Source of the DNA: Nymphaea colorata
Lineage: Eukaryota > Streptophyta > Magnoliopsida > Nymphaeales > Nymphaeaceae
Length of the DNA stretch: 64,000 nt
Assembly (NCBI RefSeq): GCF_008831285.2
Contig: NC_045145.1
Span: 5,206,802-5,270,801, forward strand
Direction of reading: 5' to 3'
The translations under genes and the position numbers were made by a program. The first letter of the stretch is position 1. Each line of letters opens with the position of its first letter. Shown here piece by piece: positions 51,591-61,973 of this stretch. The notes beneath the pieces were generated by a model. That model was given only the letters and a program-made list of their open reading frames with translations. It did no database searches and was not told where the DNA came from.

Positions 51591-52649
51591 TACATACATA
51601 TATATATATATATATATGTGTATGTATCTTTGAGAAAGAGAGACGCATTTGGTTCTTGAAGCACAAACATTAGGCTGCTAGACAATAGAGGTCCAGAAAA
51701 ATGGTAACCCAATTTACAAACTAGTTTCATTCTTCTAAAGCATAAGGAGCCTCTATATGGAAGAAATAAGAAAAGACTAATAGGCATTTTCTATTGACAA
51801 CTCAAACTGTGTTTTCAACTATGGCCCTATAGTGGTCCACCAACATGAGGACAACACAGTCTCTTTACTACAGCGGCGCCGCATCTCTGAAAAATAGCTC
51901 TATATCCTGGTTAAAGAAAAGAGAAAAGGTTCTCACACAAGGAAAAAAAGAAAAAGTCTTACACAAGGCCTGTTAATTACTAAAAATTTGAATATCTAAA
52001 AGGATCGAACTGACCAAATGTATCAGCTCTGAAATCAAGATTTCAAGTACTAGAGCCAACAACCCTGCATTAACAATCTACAGATCGTCTTTCACTATGT
52101 AAAGAAGTAGAGTTCCACACGCCATGTGTTCTTCAATAAAAAGGAGTAAAATCCATCTGTGTACTAAAGAAAGAGACATTGATGAAAGACACGGCTACTT
52201 CTCAAAAGAGATACAGTGAAAAGGGAGACACCTAGTAAAACAAGTCAATACCATGACGGACATACATCAACAAAAGGAACATGTCTGAAAGACAGAGAGA
52301 GAGAGAGGGAGCACGCATAAAGCCAGTAATGTCGATGCCAATGAAGATGAACAGAAAGCAAAGCTGACACTCCCTTCCCCCTTCCCCGGAAACATCATCA
52401 AGATCAACAACACAACAGGGGTACACCATATGTTGGAAAGGAACACGAGATCATCAATGATCACAAGCTGTTATGCCGCAAAATCGAAAGAAATTCTCCA
52501 ACTTAAGAATAACAACAAGGAAATAAAAAACTTTTACTGTATGCGCATACCACAAAAACCCAGAAAGGAAAAAGTAGAAGTAGCAAAGTACTCATTCATT
52601 CCCAAAGCGACCATTACTTACAGAGCGAGCAGGGGAATGAAGAAGCCAT
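46730..52649 (-). CDS. Glycerophosphodiester phosphodiesterase, GDPD5/6 type (8 exons)
   Basis: Hydrolyses glycerophosphodiesters to glycerol-3-phosphate and an alcohol, in membrane lipid recycling and phosphate economy. Exons (minus): 52649-52622, 51465-51287, 51091-50908, 50661-50587, 49146-49037, 47982-47764, 47271-47116, 46966-46730. All have GT..AG ends, phases match, total 1188 nt, 395 aa. A signal peptide-like start (MASSFPCSLCFLLIIVLTLL) predicts secretion or vacuolar delivery. Catalytic region: HRG at 53-55, PEET with Glu63, FIEADV with Glu80 and Asp82, FHD with His95. GLFTDFTG near the C-terminus is typical. Length and lack of a second GDPD domain match Arabidopsis GDPD5/6. Exon 1 is only 28 nt and lies 1.16 kb from exon 2. 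No lesions seen. Confidence 0.93.
48823..48870. repeat. (CT)n(CA)n microsatellite in a GDPD intron
   Basis: CT run then CA run (one interruption) in the intron between exons 5 and 6 of the GDPD gene. Confidence 0.9.
51535..51630. repeat. (CA)n(CATA)n(TA)n microsatellite in GDPD intron 1
   Basis: CA units, then CATA units, then TA units, all inside the 1.16-kb first intron. They generate spurious frames rich in YVCMYVC. Confidence 0.9.
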
Positions 52650-54890
52650 GAGAGTCGTCCTTGAACGTTCGGCCTTCCTTCGGAGCACCTATATATACAT
52701 ATATACTCGCTTAAATCAAATATCTGACCATCATTTACTAGATTTACAAGATGCGTCCATCCTTTTAGCTGTCATCCTCCGTTTTCGGCGTTGAAGTAAA
52801 CCGGAAACGGGAATACTCGGTGGGCCACCTTGATTTTCATCCGATGGGGATAAGAAGAGATATTTATCCCTACCCACTAGAACTTTTACCCACGAGGGAA
52901 GATTCATGATCGAGAGAGGGAGAGCTTCAGGTTGGCTATCCGACCAATTGCGACTGTGTTCATCCTCATTGGACGGGGGCCATTCAGATATATGAGTATC
53001 TACCATTCAAATCGAACGTAGAAAGTAGAAACTCAGTGCATCTCGAATTTTGAGTTAGATTCGGTCTGGTCTTCGACTTTGCATTGAGGAAAACCAAGAT
53101 CCGATTAAGTTGGTGATATAGTCATGCCCCGAACCTACTTTATCGTTACAGTTGATATCATGAATGGGATATGATCGGAAGCAAGAGATTTTGTTCGGTC
53201 AACGCGAAAGCATGAAACTTGAGATATTTATCTTCTATTTTCGTAAGCTTAATCATACAACAAAATCTAGCACTTAGATTTTACAGGAAAAGACTCGTGA
53301 ATCTGTTTTTAGCCAACAGACTACTGTGCATTTTAAGGAAAGAGATATCCCCAAAGACCTTTTGGAGAAACAGTTCTTTCAATCTGATGGTTGGCATTAT
53401 CTCATCAGATTTTTTAGAAAGCACTTCTTTCATACTTCTACCTTTTTAAATTCAAAGGAGTACTATGAATCAAACCGATAACTAGACTTTTACATGTATT
53501 AGAATCAAACTGACGACCATATTTTCACCAACTCAATCTGACCAATTATGCTATACCCCTCAAGATGGTTCACGAGGAATAACTACAAATCAACTCCAAA
53601 AATGCTTAAAAAAGCATGTTTTTTTAGATTCTTTGAACATTTGGACTGTCATGGAGAAAAAAAAAGAAAAATGAAAAAAAGAGACTCACAATGTCTACAT
53701 GTTGGTAGTGCTCATACAGTTTATGTAATGCAAAACATGCACATTTTAGTCAAGAGCTAAAATAAACTTTTCTTCCAAATATACACTAGAAAACTACTGC
53801 AATTAGAATTCAGACATTGTGGTCACTTTCTGTGTTGAGATCCAAATCCTATCTATCTTAAACTTAAAGTAATTAGCACCTGAGTATTCAAATCTGTTAA
53901 GCGACCCAGATCTGAACCGCTCATCCTACACTGGAGTTAGGACCCTTGTACAGTTTTTGGATCCATAGTTGGTTCTGGTTCCATTAATGAGAAACAAAGA
54001 TCTGTGGTGTTATAAAGATGAAACTTACTGACCCCACATTTCCAATTATTCAAAGTCAGTCAAGAAATAGAAACCCCACTGACCATAAAGACAGATCAGT
54101 TGCATGACTTCTAGTGGGGGTGACAGTAAGAGTGTTAAAAATGTGTTTATCAATGAGCATCCAAAGTTTGACTACTTGGCCACACTTCTCCCTGACAAAA
54201 TGGGCTGACAAATAAATCGTGGCTGAAGACTTCCAAAGTCAATTGTGACAGTGATCTTACCTTTTCTTAAAGTCAATTGTGATAGAAGTAGGGTCCAATC
54301 CCCCTGCGTACGTTTGTTGCGTACACAGGGTGGCGCTTCAGCCAGACGGCAAGCGATCCTGTAATGAACTCTTCGTCTAGTTGATTTGAAGTCAAATGTA
54401 TTAAATCAATTTTTTCTTTCTAATGTTTTGTGACAACTTTTTCCTTTTTTTCGGATGAATAGGAGGTTAACAGCTCACTACCCAGAAAAAATATCTAAAG
54501 GCTCCCTCATTCCCTTGTTTCCGAGGTTCTGGGCTGCATTGGGACCTGAGTGAGACATGGTACACCCACCATAAGATGTGGTGGGTAAAACTGTGTCATA
54601 AATATCATGAAATCTCATGATATTTATGAGAAAATCAAATAAACCAAAAAAAGTTCATGAGATTTTGAAAATCTTGCAAAAATGAAAATATCATGATTTT
54701 TTCACAATTTTTTTTGACATTAGAAATATTTTTTGTAGTTTTTGAATTTTTGCAGATTTTTATGATTTATTATTTTTTCAAAAATGATCAAGGTTTTCCC
54801 CAACAAAAACAACTTCACCTAAGAATGCCTGTGAAAAACCTCATGAGTTTTTTTTTAAGTAGGCACCCCATCTTTTGACTGTTGTCAACT
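52650..54890. other. GDPD upstream region and spacer
   Basis: The first few hundred bases should hold the GDPD promoter. A minus-strand open frame at 53006-52731 has no recognisable domain. At 54440-54590 lies a copy of the gaggttaac-type dispersed repeat. No other gene seen. Confidence 0.45.
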
Positions 54891-54894
54891 AATC

Positions 54895-55960
54895 TCTTGC
54901 ATGTTCGATTCTCTTCTATGTTAGAAAATTGCTTTTCATGCTATTTTCATCTCAGTGGTCCGATTCCGTGTCCCGTGCTAGGAAGCATTACTCCTCTTTT
55001 CATTCCAAATTCCAGAATACGACCGATACGATTGATTGGTCTATGCGCCTCTCTTCTTACTTTTTTGGGGATCCCCCTGTTCACAATTTGATCCTTCTAC
55101 GGCCAAATCTCAATTTGTGGAAACCCTTTATGAAAACATCCATTTTTCGTTGGGTATAGACGGTCTTTCTTCATTCTTGGTGATATTGACTACATTTCTG
55201 GTCCCCATTTGCATTTCAGTGGGTTGGTCTGGTATGAGAAGTTATGGGAAAGAGTATATTACAGCATCTCTAATTCGTGAATTTCTAATGATCGCCGTGT
55301 TCCGCATGCTGGATCCTCTACTATTCTATGTTCTTCTCGAAAGAGTCTTTCTGAATAAGAAGGACTACTAGAGCCACGGAGCCATAAGCGAGGAGCCTTG
55401 TCGTAGTATACGTGCACGGAAAAAGCCTTGTTCAATCCTTCTTAAAGGACCGTTTCCATTTTCTTTGACGCCTTTTGAATACCACCAACCAAAGGAATTT
55501 CTATGAAAATGGAGAGAGCTTGAGAGCTGGAAACTGGAACTGTAACTGCCACTGACCCCTTCCTCTATGAAATCCGTGAGATCCACCTCTAGTTGAGCAG
55601 CTCAACCCCAAACTCTATCGAGAAAGAGTTTTGACATCCCTACTGACGGATCTGACCTTCGTTTCAACACCTGCCCACTTTCATTGGTCCAGTAATGACC
55701 CTTCAAGACTATCGGTCATAGGCGGGCATTACAAGATGAAGCTGCTACAGACTAAGCTCTGACTGCAAGAATGCCTTTGTTTGAGACGCTCTTATCAAAT
55801 CCTGAAAGCAGGAAGCGAGCATAGAGAAGGCCATCGCAGTCTTGGTTGGAGCATCCGTCCTAGGTCTAATACTGACTCTGAACGGACTCAAAGATGTTCC
55901 TTCCCCAGTCGGTCAGATCTATTCATAGTCAGTCAGTCCCCCACGGCACGGCTTCTAACT
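54895..55960 (+). pseudogene. nad4: NUMT: mitochondrial nad4 exon 1 and flank in nuclear DNA
   Basis: From ATG 54918 the sequence reads as NADH dehydrogenase subunit 4: MLENCFSCYF, LGSITPLFIPNSRIR, LIGLCASLL; then after a frame change near 55070 QFDPSTAKSQFVE, LGIDG, ILTTFLVPICISVGWSGMRS, YGKEYITASLIREFLMIAVF and LLFYVLLERVF. NAD4 is a membrane subunit of respiratory complex I. Pro codons stand where plant mitochondrial mRNAs are edited to Leu (GPIPCPV, RIRPIRL, LDPLLF), so the source was DNA, not edited RNA. The frame is broken and a few residues before YENI are missing. The following 600 bp have the look of plant mitochondrial non-coding DNA. Both borders are approximate. Confidence 0.85.
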
Positions 55961-58900
55961 ATGGAGAGAGTCTATATCTTTGAAGATATCAATGCAATGA
56001 AGCTACAACTTTTTTTCAAAAATAATTTCATGTGAACTTATCAATTAAGTTGGTTGGACATCATATCTTAGGTTTCCTCCTTAGATCTGAGATCCATGGT
56101 GATCTAAGATAATTGACGATCTCAAATATGAGGGTTTGAGGTCAGAACCCCTCCTATTGGATCTCAATAGGAGCTTCTACTCCCATGCCAAATCCTCATA
56201 GATTCGAAATCCAAAGTTTGTTTACTCAATAGATTCCACATAACTCAAACTTGAGATCCAAGACTATCAAACAGATTTTTTTTTTCTTTTTTTCGTTTTT
56301 TTCTTTTGGCTATAACAGTCTTATTATGTTATAAAATCTCAAATGAAAATTGCACATAAATTTCAATAAACTTTGTCCACTAGTTTTGGAAAGTATTAGC
56401 AAGCAGCTCCAAGATTAACTTAGAAATTGAAATATCTCTTAACTCATGCAGAAACGGAATATGAGGCGATAGTTCAATAGCGACAGATGATAAAATCATA
56501 GTTGGCAAACTCGTGAGTCAGGTCGGCTGAAGGCTAGGTAGTCAGACAGTTGACTCGGTACTTGCCTGGGTTAGGTCAGAAATTTTTATAGTACATTTTT
56601 TTAATATAAATATAGTTTTTTTTTTTTTTAATCTCTAGTCTATTCTTCATTGAATAGCTTATTAGTTGCTAACAGAGGATAAACTAGAAAACAAGTTCTC
56701 TCCAATATTATGAGAAGGATGAAAAAATGAGAAGTAAAAAAAAAACATTTTCTTAGAAAAAGGAAAACTAAATTTATCCAATTTTTTTCATTTTTCTCTT
56801 TTTCTTGCATTTTTATTTTTCTTTTGTTTACATTAATATCATCATAGATTTGTATTTAAGCTTAAACGATATTATTTGGGGATCATTTTTATTATCATTG
56901 AGACATTATTTTCTTATCATTTTTTATAGTTTTCCTTAAAGTCTTCTTATTAGTTTCTCGCTTATTTTGTATTTACTTAATTTTATATTTTTTCATTTCC
57001 TCAAAAAAAAAAAAAAAACTACTTGGCAGAAATATACCCGAATGGGGACAAATATGCTTAGATAACAATGGTTAACAAGCATCCTCATAGTGAGTCAGAC
57101 GAATCTAAGCTGAAAAAGTTCGCCTACTCCCACTTGAAAACCCTTGTGCTTGGTCTCCTTATAGCTAATCTGGTACCATTTTAGTATCCAAATCTGGATT
57201 TCACCGTGGCATCCAAATCTGATCTGAAAATCATTAGACCTCTTCAAAAACCAGCAGGTCACCTGAAGTGCCCACATCAAGAACAGATCTGGTCTGTTGG
57301 AGTGTGGAGTCGGATCCATACTGGATAACCTCAACCAATTTTTTGCAATGGCATTTATGTTATTTTTATGCTTTCCAGGTTTTGCCCTAATCTCATGTTT
57401 ATGAGGGCACCCCTTTTACTTATACTCTATAATTTTCAATGATAGTGAAAACTGCTTTTTGCGACGGCCTTGGACGTAGGAGAACGTTGTCTCTGAACCA
57501 TGTAAATCTCTGTGTGTTCTTTCTCTCTTTCTTTCTCTTCTTCTGGTTTCTATTCTCTTGGTGCGTTAAGAGATGTGAGGGAGACTTCATGCTTAACATG
57601 CTCAAAAATATTCGAACAGATTCATGACACAATAACAATCTTTTATTGTTACCAAACAGCTCCTAAAGAGCTTAAGTTTAACCTACAGAACACACACTGA
57701 TCACATGGTTTTTTCCATAGCCATCGTCGCCTACCAGAGGAACTCTCAAATTAACATTTTTTTTTTAATGTTTACTTATGGAAAATCACTTTAAGATCTC
57801 ATCTTTATACTATAGTTGGCAAACCCATGAGTCGGATCGTCAAATGATTGAAACATTGGTCAGTGAGTTGACTCGTCTAACTTGGTTGAATATTCAAATA
57901 ACCATAATGTAAATTACTGCACCTGAAGTGGGTGAGCCTGGCCGACTTAGGAGTGAATCAGCCAACCTTGGATATGAGGTCCCAATCATCCTTCTGTCGA
58001 ACTGTAGGGGTGTTTGCATGAGGAACACTAACACAATGTTCAATAATTTTCCTAAAGTTTAGAGGAGACTTTTGTCTTTAAAAATTCTTGGAACATTGTA
58101 TTAGTGTTCATACTGTCTAACGATACTGTCAAACGACCCCTTAGATGATGTTTTTAACACATTACTCAATTCTCAATGCAGATTTTAGACCAACTTTGGA
58201 TCCCAAACGACACCGAAGTATCATTTTATAGGACTTTCATTCATTTAAAGCATGCATAGTATAAGAGAGGCCCTATCACCTTCTTCTTCTTCTTTTTTTT
58301 TTCTCATGTTCGGACACCTAATAATATCTTTCCAATTTTCCCGACAAATGGTAGCCGATCAAATGAAGCCCAAAGGTTCACATATCCTCTTGCTTCCAGG
58401 GTCTTGAGCTGTGTCGAGACGTAAATGAACAACAGGCTGCATCTAACTCGATGGAGGATACTCATTTTTTTATGGCATTTGAGAATGACACCCATAGAAA
58501 TCAAAATAGGGACGTGCCGTAGGGGCACTCTCTTGGAGTCCTACAACATGGACCAATTTTTTGACTGATTCAGTAGAAAGTTTGGCACCAAAAGAAGACA
58601 ACGAATTCTTAAAGTCAAAATATTAGGCGCAAATTGGACTGATATTTGACTACTTATGGGCCGAAAATATGTGTAGTTTTCTTGGGAACATGATGTTATT
58701 GCTATCAAGATTTTGGAAGCTTATTAGCGTGTTGTCCAGTCCTCAATAAATTGGAAACACCTATTTATGTGCTGCAATTGCGCTATTCAAATATATTCTA
58801 TACTAAATAAATCATGTATATTAAATGAGGTTTTACGTGGGAGAAAAAGTAGTTTTAGCTAGCATTAGCTTCACATATCAAAATCAATATCCAGATCCAG

Positions 58901-59340
58901 ATCTAAATACAATCATGTACATATCAGGATAAGCCGATCTAGATCTAGATCTACATACAATCATGCTGCATTTTGAATATAATTCAAGAAACATACCGAT
59001 AAAGGGAGAAAACGGCACAAATGAGTAGCGGAACCACATATGAGCTGAGCTGATATCAAAAAATTTATTGGAAAGGCCTAAATTTAGATTGGGGTGACTC
59101 AAAAATCATATATGATGCTCGCACCAAATCTGAATATATAATTTAAGTGCTCCTCAACCGAAACACCATAACTGGAACCGAATTTCAAAATTTTTTTATG
59201 GATTTATTCAAATAAATTCTGTGTACAAAAACAAAAGAAATACTGCCTCAATGATTTCCGATACGAGACGGTCGTTACGAACCGATACGTCCGCATCGTT
59301 CTGGCTTCCGATTAGCGGATCGAATTTCTTTAGGACATCA
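55961..59340. other. Repeat-bearing spacer without genes
   Basis: Contains a 210-bp repeat at 56080-56280 related to 18722-18930, a MITE at 58007-58140, and a segment at 58330-58430 resembling the gaggttaac repeats. Open frames at 57095-57638 have no domain. Confidence 0.5.
58007..58140. mobile_element. Tourist-like MITE, 134 bp
   Basis: The left end GGGGTGTTTGCATGA and the right end, which reads GGGGTCGTTTGACAG when inverted, form TIRs. Inside, GAACACTAACACAATGTTC (58023-58041) pairs with 58091-58109 at 18 of 19 positions. The flanks are GTA and TTA, an imperfect three-base duplication. Its arms resemble those of the MITE at 7392-7540. Confidence 0.6.
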
Positions 59341-59354
59341 TTCTCCAACGCTTT

Positions 59355-59690
59355 TCGACGTGGCAACGTGACGAATAGCGAGGGAGACGGACGGTCAGGA
59401 TCTGCAGCTGGGCGGACGATCGCGATTGGCGGAACCGTCAATTTTTTTTTGGCTTGTCCGTGTGGGCCCCACGTAGAATGCGAGCACGGGTGAGAAGGAA
59501 AAGATGGGAATTTTAGAGGGGAGAAAAATGCGGCGCTCTCCCAACTTTAGGCCCACAATTGTCCATAAATCACGGGATTGCCCACCTGTCTCCCCCCAAC
59601 TCCGTGGTGAAATGACCGAGTCGGCCCTCGATGAAAAATTAAGGGACATGGACAGGACTGCCCTGTTCCGGTACCCCCTTTCTTGTCGCT
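59355..59690. promoter_or_regulatory. Distal promoter block of RPK2 copy 2
   Basis: Homologous to 40640-41000 upstream of copy 1, including the 29-bp exact match at 59384-59412 and the TCP-type site GTGGGCCCCAC at 59462-59472. Here it lies about 2.5 kb before the ATG instead of about 1 kb. Confidence 0.6.
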
Positions 59691-59699
59691 TGCGTGAGC

Positions 59700-60665
59700 G
59701 AAGCAAACACGGTTGAAAGAATACGTGGCAGATAATTCCTTTGATCTGAATTGCGTTTTTTTGTTACGAGGATAAGGATGTCAATGGATCACATTTAGCT
59801 TGAATATATATATATATATATATATACATTAGCATAAAAAAGAGTTGTAAACAAAAAAAAAAAACATTAAACTAAGATATTAGGTTGAATTTGAAATTAA
59901 AAATATCCCGTCATATTCAATTTTGTTTAAAATTAACATTTGGTCGAATTGAGATTCAAATTCCATATTCAGATTTAGCTTTAAATAAGTATTTTATGTT
60001 TAATACCACTGCATTTTTTACATAAAATGGAGGTTAACAACCCATTGCTTAGAAAAAAGCCACCTACCCTCTTGCATCGGCGGTCTTAAGTCTCATCATG
60101 ACATGTGTGAGCTATGATATGATACACCTATTAACTAGTGTGTCTTCATCTCATCGCATATGGCCCAAGAAAGTAGCACCAACAAAAATAAAACTTGCAA
60201 CATGTAGGCGTAGGCTTCTTGTTATACTTAATATAAAATATAATTAATTATAATAAAATATTATAATTATAATATAATATTTTCAAAATTCTTATCGAAC
60301 TGAATTGGGCTTAGTTGGACTCGCCCGAATCGGCCTGATGCCCGGTTGGGCCCTGGCCTGAGCCCAAGCTTAAACATGCCTTTTATAGCTACATCTCTTG
60401 AGACGGTGCCAATGGGATTTTGAAAGTAAACTTTTGATATTAATATTGCAGCTTGGATTTGGTTAAATTCAGGGTGGATTGGATTGTAAAAGAAGTTAGA
60501 TTTGGATTGGATTCACATTTCAAATTTGAAATTCTGATGTGACCCATACTTTCCTTCATTTGCATGTAAATTTGAATTCAAATCGGACCGAGAAATCGGA
60601 TATGGTAAAGGAGAAGCCTAATTCGAATCTGGCAAAATTACATCCCTATATGAAAGGCAAGGGAG

Positions 60666-60705
<40 letters not shown>

Positions 60706-60905
60706 AATACTAATTTAATAGAAAACACGGCTCAATTTATGTCGCTTTCATGAAAAATATTATTTTTTCTACTATTAAAATTTTGATGTTACAAGAGCCG
60801 TTCATGCTACAAAACTTTATCAAATTCAAAAACCCAACCACTAAAGTAGGATCATGACAAATTATAGGTTTGAAAAAAAATACAAAACTGTTAATTGTAA
60901 CACAC

Positions 60906-60953
<48 letters not shown>

Positions 60954-61690
60954 GTACTTTATTCTTTCATTAGAGGCGCGTCTTTATGCTAAACCAGTGC
61001 ATATCTTAACTGGTTTACTTTACCAAAGCATATCACTTTGAAAAGTATTCCATTTTTTGCAAAGACAAAAAAAAAATGCCGATGTCATGTACACATTCAG
61101 AAATAAATCTAAAAAGCAGTAAGTTTTCTTATTACTTTTGAATGCTGCAAATATTTTTTTTTAGTTTTTAAAAGGCGTAAAATCTTATTTTTCACGTTTA
61201 TGAAATATTATTCTTTTAATATAAATCTTTTAATATGAGACATTTTAAAAGGTGTAAAATCAAATATGTATCCAAAATGTGGACTTCAGATCACCTTTAG
61301 TTGGAAAAAACAATGATTGAAGCGTAAGATCTTTTTGCCATATCAGTAAATACACATTGGATTACTAAAATCTTCAGCACTAAGATCACTAACTATATAT
61401 ATATATCTATATACACACGCAAAGATCCGGCCGAATACATGGCTTACTGTATAACGACGATTTATATTAGATTTAGTGACGGTTTTTTAAATATTTTTTC
61501 ATTTGGCAATATCTGACCGCCAACATACTTCAATTTTTTTTACATATAGTAAAACTTATAAAAACAAATTTACCATGAAAATTATGTTTAGAAGGTCGTT
61601 TTTAAATTTAAGATATCTTCAGATATAACTATCAAAATTATTATCGTAAATGTTATTATATAAATAAGATTAAAGTATAATTGAGGCCCT
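59700..61690. repeat. AT-rich, repeat-filled insertion in the promoter of RPK2 copy 2
   Basis: About 2 kb separate the two conserved promoter blocks of copy 2, against about 0.55 kb in copy 1. The extra sequence contains a GATGTCAATGGATC-type repeat (59772-60000), a gaggttaac repeat (60025-60150), a GGCCTGA-rich fragment (60290-60375), another gattcgaatc repeat ending ACATCCCTATATG (60455-60655), and AT microsatellites at 59805-59826, 60668-60700 and 60905-60950. Confidence 0.6.
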
Positions 61691-61867
61691 GTATTATTTG
61701 GTGAGGGTATCACGGTAATCCCTGAATCCCATAAGGGCAAATTTGTTCAAGATCAGGGGCGTTCTTGCACCAGGGAACATTTTCAGTGATCTTCGTTCCG
61801 CCGCCTGGATTTTTATTGTCTTGCGTTCTTCTCTCCTTCTTGTCTCTTGAAACAGAGAGAGAGAAAG

Positions 61868-61906
61868 ATGCAATGTTCTTCCATGGTTAGGGTTTCCGTT
61901 TTCTGA
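61868..61906 (+). promoter_or_regulatory. Upstream ORF in the leader of RPK2 copy 2
   Basis: ATG CAA TGT ... TGA, 12 codons (MQCSSMVRVSVF), 67 bp before the main ATG in a CT/GA-rich leader-like region. Copy 1 has a different 7-codon uORF at a similar place. That it lies in the transcript is inferred. Confidence 0.4.
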
Positions 61907-61973
61907 ACCAGAAGAGCCACACCACTCACAACCATCACTGTCACTGCATTTCCCGAGAGAGATAGAGGGAAAG

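Noticed and set aside
52731..53006. 91-codon minus-strand open frame just upstream of the GDPD gene
   Set aside because: No recognisable domain and no in-frame splice link to GDPD exon 1. Lies where the promoter should be.
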